64,000 nucleotides of DNA from Bacteroidota bacterium (GTDB taxonomy: Bacteria; Bacteroidota; Bacteroidia; Cytophagales; Cytophagaceae): assembly GCA_023458555.1 (NCBI GenBank), contig JAEWYS010000004.1, positions 186,001 through 250,000 on the forward strand, given 5' to 3'. Of this stretch, positions 44,463 to 52,926 are shown one piece after another. Positions within the stretch are counted from its first letter, which is position 1, and every line of letters begins with the position of its first letter. The position numbers and the translations under genes are program-made. Under the pieces are notes generated by a model. It worked only from the letters and a program-made list of their open reading frames with translations. It made no database searches and was not told where the DNA came from.

Positions 44463-44498
44463 CAAAAGCCTTTCTCTATTTGAAAGGCTTTTGTTTTT
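44463..44498 (+). terminator. Terminator after the sigma-factor operon
   Basis: CAAAAGCCTTTC (44463-44474) pairs perfectly with GAAAGGCTTTTG (44482-44493), 7-base loop, followed by TTTTT. It closes the sigma-factor operon before nth. Confidence 0.92.
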
Positions 44499-44554
44499 CC
44501 CCACGCTCTACCGATATTCTTTTGTATATTGCATCATTGACACATCTCATATAT

Positions 44555-44562
44555 AAAGGAGG
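44555..44562 (+). promoter_or_regulatory. Strong Shine-Dalgarno site setting the nth TTG start
   Basis: AAAGGAGG lies 6 bases before a TTG at 44569. Strong sites like this are unusual in Bacteroidetes, and here it supports the TTG start of nth. Confidence 0.7.
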
Positions 44563-44568
44563 CTGTTT

Positions 44569-45228
44569 TTGAAAAAGCAAGAACGATATCAGCATTTTAT
44601 TGAGCATTTCAAGGAACATTTCCCTGATCCCCAAACCGAGCTTAATTATTCCAATCCATATGAGCTGCTTGTCGCAGTAATACTCAGTGCCCAATGTACT
44701 GACAAAAGAGTGAACCTGACTACCCCGGCATTATTTAAAGCATATCCGACTCCCGAACACCTGGCTGTCGCTACCTCGGACGAAGTATTTACATACATTC
44801 GCAGTATATCCTACCCGAACAACAAAGCCAAACATCTGGTTGGAATGGGAAAAATGCTGGTAGATGAATTTGACAGCGTAGTTCCGGCCAATACCACGGA
44901 TCTTCAAAAACTACCGGGGGTAGGCAGAAAAACAGCCAATGTTATTGCCTCCGTAATTTACAATCAGCCCACCATGGCGGTTGATACCCATGTATTCAGA
45001 GTATCAAAACGTCTGGGACTGGTTACACAGACAGCCAAAACACCGCTGGAAGTAGAAAAGCAGCTGGTCAGCTATATTCCCAAAGAACTAATCCATAAAG
45101 CGCATCACTGGCTGATTCTGCACGGCCGCTATGTATGCACGGCACGCAGTCCGCAATGTCCGGCCTGCTCACTGACTCATTTCTGTCAGTATTACCAAAA
45201 ATTACAAAAAACAAGTGTGCGGAATTAA
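44569..45228 (+). CDS. nth: Endonuclease III
   Basis: A 219-residue DNA glycosylase/AP lyase of the HhH-GPD family removing oxidised pyrimidines. The helix-hairpin-helix LPGVGRKTANV carries the catalytic Lys, AVDTHVFRVS the catalytic Asp, and the C-terminal CTARSPQCPACSLTHFC is the 4Fe-4S cluster (C-x6-C-x2-C-x5-C). The TTG start is supported by an AAAGGAGG six bases upstream. Its end overlaps asnB by 14 bases, an odd pairing of repair with amide synthesis. Confidence 0.96.
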   Translation: MKKQERYQHFIEHFKEHFPDPQTELNYSNPYELLVAVILSAQCTDKRVNLTTPALFKAYPTPEHLAVATSDEVFTYIRSISYPNNKAKHLVGMGKMLVDEFDSVVPANTTDLQKLPGVGRKTANVIASVIYNQPTMAVDTHVFRVSKRLGLVTQTAKTPLEVEKQLVSYIPKELIHKAHHWLILHGRYVCTARSPQCPACSLTHFCQYYQKLQKTSVRN

Positions 45229-47047
45229 TGTTCTGGTAGACAAAACCGGTAAAGCGGATACCCGGGCAATAATTCGCATGAATCAGGCGACTCTTCATCG
45301 GGGTCCTGATCAAAGCGATTTTGTCCGGATTAACCTTCCCTCTTCCATAATCTATATGGGAGCAAACCGTCTGGCCATTACAGCACCTGACGAGCACGGC
45401 AGCCAGCCTATGAGCACTGCCGATACTGGATTACATTTGTGCTTTAACGGAGAGATATACAATCATCTTGCGCTCAGAAACGATCTCAACGCTGAGTTCA
45501 GAACATTAACGGATACAGAAACACTGCTGCACGGATTACGTGACAAAGGCACTTCATTTATCCGGGAGCTAAATGGTATGTATGCCTTCGCCTGCCTGGA
45601 TCAGGCCAGGTCTGTATTAACTCTTGTACGAGATCCCCAAGGCATGAAACCACTTTATTTCTATGAAGATCAGGATTTTTTCATAGCTTCATCAGAAATA
45701 CGGGGAATACTTGCAAGCGGATTTGTAAAAAAAGCATTTAATGAGCATGCCTTAAAGCATTATCTCCTTTTTCGATATTGCAAGTCTCCGGCAACGTTTT
45801 ACCAGAATATTCAGGAGCTTCCTCCCGGCTCCATACTTCAATGGCAGCCGGAAACACCTGTCCATACAGAATTATTACAGGCAAAACCGGGACGTATATA
45901 TTCACCTGATGATCTTATTGTTGAGGTAACAGACAAACTATTGCTGGATGCCGTACAAAGCCAGCTTCCTCATTATGTAAACGCCGGCTTATTACTGAGC
46001 GGTGGCATCGATTCAAGTTTGCTCCTTGCCCAGCTATACTCCCTTGGCATCAAAAATTTTCCCGTTTTTTCCGTTGTCACCTCTGAAAATTATAAGAATT
46101 ACGGTACTAATGATGCATACTATGCCGGCAAGGCAGCCCGGCTTTACGAAGCAGAACAGCATGTACTTACACTTGATCCGTCTGTAATAAACAGTTTTCC
46201 TGATTATGTACAGACCATCGATCAGCCTGTTGCAGATGCTGCCGGCTGGCTTACCTGGCTGATATCATTACAGGCCGGAAAATATGTCAAAACGATATTT
46301 TCCGGAGCAGGAGCCGATGAATACTTTGCAGGATACAACCGGCATACTGCCTTTCATCATTATATGAAAATAGCGCCTGTTGGCACTCCGCTTCTGAATA
46401 AGCTGGCTATTTTTCCTGAAACCCGCAATATCCCGCTGCGCAAAGGTTTTCGACTGCTTAATAAGCTGCTGGAATCTGTTGACAATACTCCGCAAAAAAC
46501 CTGGAGCAATTTTATATCTTTTAACAAATTCAAAAACGGCTTTGTAAAACAGTCTGTCCTCCGTCCGGAAAAAGCGGACTTTTCGTTTGATCTGAGCAAT
46601 GCATTAGCACATGACCGGAATAATTACCTTCCGTACGATGTATTGAAAATAACCGACAACGCCTCAATGGCTGCCAGCCTGGAAGTACGCCTGCCTTATC
46701 TTGACCGGCAGCTTACCTCATATATCCAAAGCATACCTGCTGATATGCTGCTAAAACATGGCAGTAAATGGATTCTTAAAACATTACTGAAAAATAAAGG
46801 CGGCTATGTACTGACGCAGCGTTCTAAAGAAGGATTTGGCATACCCATGAACAAATGGCTGCTTTCTCCCTCAGGAAAACCATTAACCGATATGCTTCAA
46901 AGGGCAGATAATCTGCTTTACGAATACATGGACCGTACAGCTGTCATGCAGCTGCTCAATGAACATATACATATGAAAAGGGATTACTCTGGCGAACTTT
47001 ATAGTCTCATAGTGTTGTCTGCATGGCTGGAAAGAGAGTTTGCCTGA
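45215..47047 (+). CDS. asnB: Asparagine synthetase (glutamine-hydrolysing)
   Basis: A 610-residue two-domain amidotransferase. The GTG start at 45215 is fixed by the need for an N-terminal cysteine: it yields M-C-G-I-N, with Cys2 the class II glutaminase nucleophile. The glutaminase domain runs to about residue 200 (MNQATLHRGPDQSDF, LCFNGEIYNH). The synthetase domain has the PP-loop LLLSGGIDSSLLLAQL near 258 and FSGAGADEYFAGYNRH near 365. Proteins of this build sometimes act on other acceptors within polysaccharide clusters, and here a glycosyltransferase follows directly. So true asparagine synthesis is likely but not certain. Overlaps nth by 14 bases. Confidence 0.92.
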   Translation: MCGINVLVDKTGKADTRAIIRMNQATLHRGPDQSDFVRINLPSSIIYMGANRLAITAPDEHGSQPMSTADTGLHLCFNGEIYNHLALRNDLNAEFRTLTDTETLLHGLRDKGTSFIRELNGMYAFACLDQARSVLTLVRDPQGMKPLYFYEDQDFFIASSEIRGILASGFVKKAFNEHALKHYLLFRYCKSPATFYQNIQELPPGSILQWQPETPVHTELLQAKPGRIYSPDDLIVEVTDKLLLDAVQSQLPHYVNAGLLLSGGIDSSLLLAQLYSLGIKNFPVFSVVTSENYKNYGTNDAYYAGKAARLYEAEQHVLTLDPSVINSFPDYVQTIDQPVADAAGWLTWLISLQAGKYVKTIFSGAGADEYFAGYNRHTAFHHYMKIAPVGTPLLNKLAIFPETRNIPLRKGFRLLNKLLESVDNTPQKTWSNFISFNKFKNGFVKQSVLRPEKADFSFDLSNALAHDRNNYLPYDVLKITDNASMAASLEVRLPYLDRQLTSYIQSIPADMLLKHGSKWILKTLLKNKGGYVLTQRSKEGFGIPMNKWLLSPSGKPLTDMLQRADNLLYEYMDRTAVMQLLNEHIHMKRDYSGELYSLIVLSAWLEREFA

Positions 47048-48237
47048 TGAAAGTAACATATATCCATCAGTATTTCAATACACCGGAAACCGGTGGCTCT
47101 CTGAGATCCTATTATCTTGCCCAGGCAATGGTCAAAGCCGGCTTTGAAGTCACAATAATTACAGCTTCCAACAGTCCGGGCTACAGAATAGAAAACATCC
47201 GGGGTATACAGGTGCACTACCTGCCGGTTGCTTACGACAATAGTTTCGGTTTCTACCAACGCATTTATGCTTTTATTCTCTTTCTTCTCAAAGCCGGGAA
47301 ATTAACCTTTCAGCTGAAAAGTGATCTGATTTATGCAAGCTCCACCCCATTGACAGTTGGTCTTTTAGCATTATTGATAAATAGTATCAATAAAACCCCA
47401 TATATATTCGAAGTGAGAGACTTGTGGCCCCAAGCCCCTATAGAGCTAGGCTTTATCAAAAATCCGCTTCTGATTAAACTATTACGCCTGCTTGAAAAAA
47501 GCATATATAAGCGAGCCCTTTCTGTAGTTGCGTTATCTGTTCCCATACAACATCATATTCATAAATATTGCCCGGAGAAAGAAGTAATTGTAATCAGCAA
47601 CATGTCTGATACGGAATTCTTTTCAGAGAAAAATGGGCAGCCAGTCTCTGCTTCCGGAAGCAAATTCACAGTTTGCTATATCGGAGCAGCCGGCTATGCC
47701 AACCATCTTGATTATTTATTGAAAACCGCCCAATACTTCTCTGAGCGACATCCGGGGTATATTAATTTTATAATAGCAGCCAGGGGAAAAGAGCTCGAGC
47801 GTATTAAAAAAAATGTTTGCGTCCATTCTATGCAGAATGTGGTCTTCACAGAGTATCAGAACCGGGCTGGTGTGAGAGAGTTACTTCACAAAGCAGACTT
47901 TAGCTATCTGTCCTTTCTTCCGGCTCCTGTATTGAAAAGTTGCAGTCCTAACAAATTTTTTGATTCGCTTGCCGCCGGTATTCCGGTTATCTCAAACAGT
48001 CAGGGCTGGTGGGTCAGCGAGACCCTGGCGCATCAATGTGGCCTGTATTACCATCCGGAATATCCTCAACAGCTGTATGAACAACTGACAGCTATTGAGA
48101 ACAATCCCGGATTACTTGAATCGATGAAGAGCAACGCATTAAAACTGGCCAGGCAAAACTACTCACGGGAACATTCCTGTGATCGTCTTATCACTCATAT
48201 CAGAAAAGTGTATAGCAGCTATTTTCTCGGCTTATAA
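47047..48237 (+). CDS. Family 4 glycosyltransferase
   Basis: About 396 residues from the ATG at 47047, sharing one base with the asnB stop (TGATG). A GT-B enzyme: N-terminal MKVTYIHQYFNTPETGGSLR with the acceptor-side glycine loop, EVRDLWPQAPIELGFI near 125, VVALSVPIQHHI near 160, and the donor domain with FTVCYIGAAGYANHLDYLLK, YLSFLPAPVLKSCSPNKFFDSLAAGIPVI (E-x7-E region replaced by SPNKFFDSLAAG). It resembles WbuB-type transferases of O-antigen or capsule gene sets. Sugar donor unknown. Its 3' end overlaps the convergent gldB by 19 bases. Confidence 0.9.
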   Translation: MKVTYIHQYFNTPETGGSLRSYYLAQAMVKAGFEVTIITASNSPGYRIENIRGIQVHYLPVAYDNSFGFYQRIYAFILFLLKAGKLTFQLKSDLIYASSTPLTVGLLALLINSINKTPYIFEVRDLWPQAPIELGFIKNPLLIKLLRLLEKSIYKRALSVVALSVPIQHHIHKYCPEKEVIVISNMSDTEFFSEKNGQPVSASGSKFTVCYIGAAGYANHLDYLLKTAQYFSERHPGYINFIIAARGKELERIKKNVCVHSMQNVVFTEYQNRAGVRELLHKADFSYLSFLPAPVLKSCSPNKFFDSLAAGIPVISNSQGWWVSETLAHQCGLYYHPEYPQQLYEQLTAIENNPGLLESMKSNALKLARQNYSREHSCDRLITHIRKVYSSYFLGL

Positions 48238-49214
48238 TTCGATTTGCGGAAAATCTTTTCCGCATCCGGATCTGCCATTAGCTCCTGCAAAGATACTTCC
48301 GGATTAGCTTTCATATAGCTTCTCACTATCTGCCAGCCAAGCCAGCGCCCGATTCTGCCCGGACATTTATTACCTATCTCCGGAACAGATGGACGTTCGC
48401 CGCAATATTTTTCATTAATGAAGCGAATTTTACTATATAGAAGACTCTTTTCAATAAAATGTCCCCAGATAACATCAATATTATTCTCCACTTCATTAAG
48501 CGTAGATTCGGAGTACATAATATTAAGCGAATCAGGCAAACGGGGCATTACACGCTCCACAAAATAATGTGATTTCCCATAATATATCATACTTGCCAGC
48601 ATAGATTCATCTTTCATGTCGGCATTATTAAATCTTCCTGAAATTGCAAGAGCAGTCAACGGTACAAGATAAGGGGGCTGATACCGCTCTAAAAAATATT
48701 CATAAAGCTGAGGACGGTGCAAAGCTTCAGGACCAAGGAAATAATCATAGCTTATTATAACACTTGAATCGCTTAATACCACATCACTCTCAAACTTAAA
48801 ACCGGTAAAAATCATCTGTACGGATGGCAAAACATAATCGGGATAGTAATACTGAATATATTGAAACAAGCTTTGAAACTCTTTCTGAATACCAGAAAAG
48901 TCTCCAAACTCTTTTTGACTTCCTTCGTAAAAGGCCTTTAACTCATTATTGGAATAAAAGTCATAAAAGATATCAACAAACTGCGAATTCCTCACGGGAT
49001 ATGGAAGATCAAGATAATATCGGACAAAGTCAGCATGCCTGTCCAAAAAAGTACGGGCGTCTGATTTACTCTGGAAAGAAAAAAGCTCCTTATCCAGGCG
49101 CTGAAATTCAATGTCAATTTCGGATTTCTCTGCTTCCTTAACGATCTTATCATTTTGTTCGCAAGAAAAACAGAAGATTAAAGCAACAAAAAAAACATAA
49201 CTTTGTTTTAGCAT
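48219..49214 (-). CDS. gldB: Gliding motility lipoprotein GldB
   Basis: A 331-residue lipoprotein. The leader MLKQSYVFFVALIFCFSC puts the lipidated Cys at residue 18. The mature part matches GldB: EFQRLDKELFSFQSKSDA, ADFVRYYLDLPYPVRNSQFV, YYPDYVLPSVQMIFTGFKFES, SYDYFLGPEALHRPQLYEYF and CPGRIGRWLGWQIVRSYMKANP. GldB is needed for gliding in Flavobacterium johnsoniae and is widespread in Bacteroidetes with or without motility. Its 3' end overlaps the glycosyltransferase gene by 19 bases; it is divergent from a PorT-family gene. Confidence 0.92.
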   Translation of the reverse strand: MLKQSYVFFVALIFCFSCEQNDKIVKEAEKSEIDIEFQRLDKELFSFQSKSDARTFLDRHADFVRYYLDLPYPVRNSQFVDIFYDFYSNNELKAFYEGSQKEFGDFSGIQKEFQSLFQYIQYYYPDYVLPSVQMIFTGFKFESDVVLSDSSVIISYDYFLGPEALHRPQLYEYFLERYQPPYLVPLTALAISGRFNNADMKDESMLASMIYYGKSHYFVERVMPRLPDSLNIMYSESTLNEVENNIDVIWGHFIEKSLLYSKIRFINEKYCGERPSVPEIGNKCPGRIGRWLGWQIVRSYMKANPEVSLQELMADPDAEKIFRKSNYKPRK

Positions 49215-49265
49215 TTTCTATATTTTTACCGAACTGTAAAGTTATCTACTTACTATTTTTAAACT

Positions 49266-49931
49266 ATGAAAAAATCAATTTTATTATGTTTTCTGGTCAT
49301 CCTGTTTGTTGAAGGATTTTCTCAAAAGGTACGGCTGGGTCTGCGTTTTGCTCCGGGAGTTGCCTTCAGTCGGGTGAACGAAGAAATTGACTCCGTTGAT
49401 TTTAGCGGGAAAGGTATTGGCGTTCGCTTTTTCGGTGGCCCCGAAGTCAACATTATGATGAGCGAAAATTATGTATTTACAACAGGAATATGGTATATGG
49501 TGAAAAGAGCCGGATTCCAGATTAAGGGTTATGGCGCTCAGCAGGTTTTCAATATTCAGTACCTGCAGCTCCCGGCAACATTAAAGCTTTATACCAACGA
49601 TATTGCAGTGGATACCAAATTATATTTTCAGTTTGGCGGAACTCTGGATATCAAACTCCAGCAAAAAACTCTTTCCGAAAAAGTTGTCCGCTATGCAAAC
49701 CGCATGAGATTCTTCGACTGCTCGGCTTTAATCGGAGCAGGTGTACAATTGCAGATGGGACAAAACACCTATGTATTTGGTGGGATTACCTATACCAGAG
49801 GCTTGCTGCCATCTATTTCCACCTTGTACAATACAGAGTTCTATGATGCGAACGGTAATCTTATACAACTACCTTCTGTCAAGGCGCTGAAAAACGATAT
49901 GATCAGTCTGGATATAGGACTCAGATTCTAA
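49266..49931 (+). CDS. porT: PorT-family outer-membrane protein
   Basis: A 221-residue beta-barrel protein of the PorT/SprT family. A signal peptide ends EGFSQ, then strands VRLGLRFAPGVAFSRV, FSGKGIGVRFFGGPEVNIMM, YVFTTGIWYMVKRAGFQI, FNIQYLQLPATLKLYT, LYFQFGGTLDIKLQ and a terminal MISLDIGLRF with an aromatic end. PorT is an essential part of type IX secretion, so this could be the T9SS PorT itself; orthology with other small 'PorT-family' barrels cannot be settled by eye. It lies 51 bases from divergent gldB. The last 4 bases overlap the convergent rng gene. Confidence 0.8.
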   Translation: MKKSILLCFLVILFVEGFSQKVRLGLRFAPGVAFSRVNEEIDSVDFSGKGIGVRFFGGPEVNIMMSENYVFTTGIWYMVKRAGFQIKGYGAQQVFNIQYLQLPATLKLYTNDIAVDTKLYFQFGGTLDIKLQQKTLSEKVVRYANRMRFFDCSALIGAGVQLQMGQNTYVFGGITYTRGLLPSISTLYNTEFYDANGNLIQLPSVKALKNDMISLDIGLRF

Positions 49932-51481
49932 ATCAGTTCGATTTCCTCCCCCTGGGCGTTATAGAACTTATAATCTGTAATCCCCAGGGAAGTATCTTTA
50001 ATTAGATCCACCCATTTATTGTATTTGAAGAACCACTTTACCCGCTGTGATATTATGCCTTTGGTAAAATAGGCATACAGGAAGGGGTGCATGGCAATCT
50101 TCAGCTTTTTTTCATTCTGCTTAACAAATACAAGATCGATATTTTGCAGAATCTCATCAGACACAAGAATACTTGCAGAAATCTTGCCGGTACCTTTACA
50201 GGTCGGACAGGTTTCCATAGTCTTGATATTCATCTCCGGACGGACACGCTGACGCGTAATCTGCATAAGACCGAACTTGGATAAGGGAAGAATGACAAAC
50301 TTGGAACGGTCTTCCCGCATTTCTTCTTTCATGCGGTCATATACCTTTTTCCTATTATCGGCTTTTTTCATATCGATAAAGTCGACAACGATAATTCCGC
50401 CCATATCTCTCAGCCGCAACTGGCGGGCCACTTCCCGGGCGGCTTCCAGATTGGTATTAAGAGCAGTTTCTTCCTGATTGGCTTCACCAATCGATTTGTT
50501 ACCACTGTTGACATCCACCACATGCAGGGCTTCTGTGTGCTCAATGATAATATATCCGCCACCTGGTATGCTGACCGATTTGCCAAATAATGTTTTGAGC
50601 TGTTTTTCTATGCCGGCAACTTCGTAGAGCTTATTTTTACCGGTATGGAGCTTAAGAATTTTCTCCTTATCCGGCGCGATTGTCCGGATGTAATTTCTGA
50701 TTTCTTCGTGAACTTCCTTGTTGTCAACGGTTATGCTGTCAAAGCTTTCATTGAGCATATCGCGCAGAATAGAAGAGGCCCGGCTCATTTCACCAATGAT
50801 CGCTTCACATGGCTTGGCAGTTTTTAAACGCGCGAAGCCATCTTCCCACTTTTTGATGAGACCCCTCAGGTCCTTATCCAGTTCTGCAACCTCCTTCCCT
50901 TCGGCTACCGTACGTACTATAACACCAAATTTCTCAGGTTTAATAGAGGTAACCAGACGGGTGAGCCGTTGCCTTTCCTCCTTATTAACAATCTTCTTAC
51001 TGATGCTAATAGTATTGGAAAACGGTACAAGAACAACATAGCGACCCGCAATGGAAAGCTCACAGGACAAACGCGGTCCTTTACTTGAAATAGGCTCCTT
51101 GGCTATCTGTACAAGTACTTGCTGGCCTTTTTTAAGTACCTGCGTAATTTTCCCGTCTTTCTCAATATCATCCTCAAGCTTAAAATTATTAAGCTTCCAG
51201 GTTGGGTTGGGCGAAGACCTTACGTTTTTTACGTACTTATTCAAAGACCTTACCTGTGGGCCAAGGTCAAGATAATGCAAAAAGGCATCTTTTTCATGTC
51301 CTACATCAACAAAGGCTGCATTAAGTCCGGCAACAAGCTTCTTTACCGTCCCGAGATAGATATCTCCGACTGTAAAAGTCTCTTCTTTACTTTCATAATG
51401 GCATTCGATGAGCCTTTTGTCTCTTAAAAGGGCAATACGATCACCTTTTTGAGTAGAATTAATGTATAATTCGTTACTCAA
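49928..51481 (-). CDS. rng: Ribonuclease G/E family endoribonuclease
   Basis: A 517-residue RNase G (RNase E/G family) that processes 16S rRNA and decays mRNA. The start is TTG, giving MSNELYINSTQKGDR. An S1 domain occupies about residues 35-140 (VGDIYLGTVKKLVAGLNAAFVDVG). The 5'-sensor and DNase-I-like catalytic part carries TEALHVVDVNSGNKS and GGIIVVDFIDMKKADNRKKV with the metal-binding Asp residues, and the zinc-link CPTCKGTGKI near 445. No long C-terminal scaffold, so RNase G-like rather than E. A 29-codon basic gene and a TPR gene lie upstream on the same strand. Confidence 0.95.
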   Translation of the reverse strand: MSNELYINSTQKGDRIALLRDKRLIECHYESKEETFTVGDIYLGTVKKLVAGLNAAFVDVGHEKDAFLHYLDLGPQVRSLNKYVKNVRSSPNPTWKLNNFKLEDDIEKDGKITQVLKKGQQVLVQIAKEPISSKGPRLSCELSIAGRYVVLVPFSNTISISKKIVNKEERQRLTRLVTSIKPEKFGVIVRTVAEGKEVAELDKDLRGLIKKWEDGFARLKTAKPCEAIIGEMSRASSILRDMLNESFDSITVDNKEVHEEIRNYIRTIAPDKEKILKLHTGKNKLYEVAGIEKQLKTLFGKSVSIPGGGYIIIEHTEALHVVDVNSGNKSIGEANQEETALNTNLEAAREVARQLRLRDMGGIIVVDFIDMKKADNRKKVYDRMKEEMREDRSKFVILPLSKFGLMQITRQRVRPEMNIKTMETCPTCKGTGKISASILVSDEILQNIDLVFVKQNEKKLKIAMHPFLYAYFTKGIISQRVKWFFKYNKWVDLIKDTSLGITDYKFYNAQGEEIELI

Positions 51482-51552
51482 GGCAAAAAGTTTATTAAAA
51501 GGATAAACAGACTACTCCCTATAATTCAAGGGAAGAAAAAATGTTCAGGGCA

Positions 51553-51580
51553 AAGAAGAAGTAATTGCTTACTTCTTCTT
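51553..51580. terminator. Hairpin overlapping the stop of the 29-codon gene
   Basis: AAGAAGAAGTAA (51553-51564) pairs perfectly with TTACTTCTTCTT (51569-51580) across a 4-base loop. Its right arm contains the end of the COX24-type gene. There is no T run, so termination is weak; it may be an mRNA 3'-end or attenuation structure between that gene and rng. Confidence 0.35.
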
Positions 51581-51658
51581 ATGTCTGTTTTTTCTAAGGC
51601 GTTTCTTTCTTTTGTGTGTAGCAATCTTATGTCTCTTTCTTTTTTTTCCGCAAGGCAT
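51569..51658 (-). CDS. 29-residue COX24/AURKAIP1-domain ribosomal-type protein
   Basis: The minus strand encodes 29 residues: it begins MPCGKKRKRHKIATHKRKK and ends RLRKNRHKKK. It is extremely basic (only a handful of non-basic residues) and matches the short Bacteroidetes proteins annotated as AURKAIP1/COX24-domain, related to mitochondrial small-subunit protein mS38, which binds helix 44 of the small-subunit rRNA. The assignment comes from recall of this short motif, not a search. It lies between rng and the TPR gene on the same strand, matching a conserved neighbourhood for rRNA processing and translation. Too short for most gene finders. Confidence 0.8.
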   Translation of the reverse strand: MPCGKKRKRHKIATHKRKKRLRKNRHKKK

Positions 51659-51700
51659 ATTACCAACTGTTTAAATTTCGTGAATGATTTATTTAATTCT

Positions 51701-52546
51701 TTAATTAATTTCTTTCAAGTAGCTATCTACTACGGATTGAAATCCAGGGTCGTTGTCAAGCTGCCGAGCCTTCTCAAACTCATCTTTCGCACTCTTCTTC
51801 TTACCCAGATTCATATAAGCCAGACCAAGATAAAACCTTCCGTTTGCATGGGCCGGATTAATAGCTATAAGCTCTTTAAAACGCTCCACAGCCTTCTCAT
51901 TTTGGCCGGACTGGATACTAAGTATACCAAGACTATACAGAGCCGTTTCATTCCGGGGATCTTCCGCTAGGACTTCCCTCAATATAGCTATACCCTGCAT
52001 CGGGTTTTCAGTAGCTACATAGGTCATGGCCATCTTAGCTTTCGCATCCAGATTGCCGGGAGATAAATCAATTGCTTTTTGATAAAAGCTTCTGGACTTA
52101 TCATTGAGCTTTGTTTTTGCACCACCAGAGGCTGAAAAAGCTTCGAAATATGCTTCCGCCGCACTCAGCAGATTATTCTCATCCGGTTGCAGACTAGCTT
52201 TCAGCTCCATATAATAAGCTACGCTGTCATAATTGCCTGCTTTTTTATACAGGTCTGCTATAGAATCCGCAAAGATAAGTCTTTTTTTCTTATCTGAAAT
52301 AGATTCAAATTGTTTTTTATAGGAAGCCAGTTTGTTTTCGTCTATAGAAAAGACAGACGAGCCATGGGCTTGCACAAATGCATCATCTGAATGACTCTCC
52401 TCATGCCTGTGTTCATTTTCATCCGTAGCCTTCTGCTCAGACTCGGAAAGCTGCCTGGTATCGGTTACAAGTGTTTTGGGCAGGCGAAATAAAAGCACTG
52501 CCAGTACCAATCCGCCAAGCACAAGTATAATCTGCAAACTTTTCAT
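51701..52546 (-). CDS. Membrane-anchored TPR protein
   Basis: A 281-residue protein with one N-terminal membrane segment (LQIILVLGGLVLAVLLFRL), then a charged His/Asp/Glu-rich linker (residues 33-62) and about four TPR repeats (about 90-275: YMELKASLQPDENNLLSAAEA, ILREVLAEDPRNETALYSLGILS, FKELIAINPAHANGRFYLGLAYMNLG, FEKARQLDNDPGF). The TPR domain should face the periplasm. It is conserved beside rng in Bacteroidetes; function unknown. A near-perfect promoter lies so close upstream that the mRNA may be leaderless. Confidence 0.88.
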   Translation of the reverse strand: MKSLQIILVLGGLVLAVLLFRLPKTLVTDTRQLSESEQKATDENEHRHEESHSDDAFVQAHGSSVFSIDENKLASYKKQFESISDKKKRLIFADSIADLYKKAGNYDSVAYYMELKASLQPDENNLLSAAEAYFEAFSASGGAKTKLNDKSRSFYQKAIDLSPGNLDAKAKMAMTYVATENPMQGIAILREVLAEDPRNETALYSLGILSIQSGQNEKAVERFKELIAINPAHANGRFYLGLAYMNLGKKKSAKDEFEKARQLDNDPGFQSVVDSYLKEIN

Positions 52547-52550
52547 CGGG

Positions 52551-52582
52551 CAAAAATAGGAAGAAGCGCTGGTCAGACAAAA
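52551..52582 (-). promoter_or_regulatory. Strong Bacteroidetes promoter for the TPR gene
   Basis: The minus strand reads TTTTG at 52582-52578, a 19-base spacer, then TATTTTTG at 52558-52551, a full match to the phylum promoter. The predicted transcription start (about 52544-52547) coincides with the ATG at 52546, so the mRNA would be leaderless or nearly so. The -33 element overlaps the arm of the HU terminator. Confidence 0.6.
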
Positions 52583-52610
52583 TAAAAGCCTGAAACCAGG
52601 CTTTTATTTT
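52579..52610 (-). terminator. Terminator after HU
   Basis: AAAATAAAAGCCTG (52579-52592) pairs perfectly with CAGGCTTTTATTTT (52597-52610), 4-base loop. On the minus strand the T-rich arm follows, ending HU transcription 11 bases past its stop. Confidence 0.88.
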
Positions 52611-52620
52611 GTGAGTTTTT

Positions 52621-52926
52621 TTATTTCTTGTTCTTAGTTTTTACTTTCTTACTGCTTCTGATCTTCTCGATAAACACTTTAGAAGGTTTGAAAGCAGGAA
52701 CATAATGCTCATCTATAATGATTGCAGTGTTTTTGGAAATGTTACGAGCCACTTTTTTAGCTCTTTTTTTGTTGATAAAACTTCCAAATCCACGAACATA
52801 GATATTCTCACCTTCTGACATGTTATCTTTGATAACAGTGAAAAATGCTTCGACAGTAGCCGATACATCCGCTTTGTCTATGCCGGTTTTGTCTGCGATT
52901 TCGGAAATAACTTCTGCTTTAGTCAC
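52621..52926 (-). CDS. hup: HU-family nucleoid DNA-binding protein
   Basis: A 101-residue histone-like protein. It starts MTKAEVISEIADKTGIDKADVSATVEAFF and carries the DNA-binding arm with GFGSFINKKRAKKVARNI, then a basic C-terminus KIRSSKKVKTKNKK. It bends DNA and organises the nucleoid as a dimer. Slightly longer than classic 90-residue HU because of the Lys-rich tail. Its gene ends before the TPR gene, and mutY is divergent. Confidence 0.95.
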   Translation of the reverse strand: MTKAEVISEIADKTGIDKADVSATVEAFFTVIKDNMSEGENIYVRGFGSFINKKRAKKVARNISKNTAIIIDEHYVPAFKPSKVFIEKIRSSKKVKTKNKK

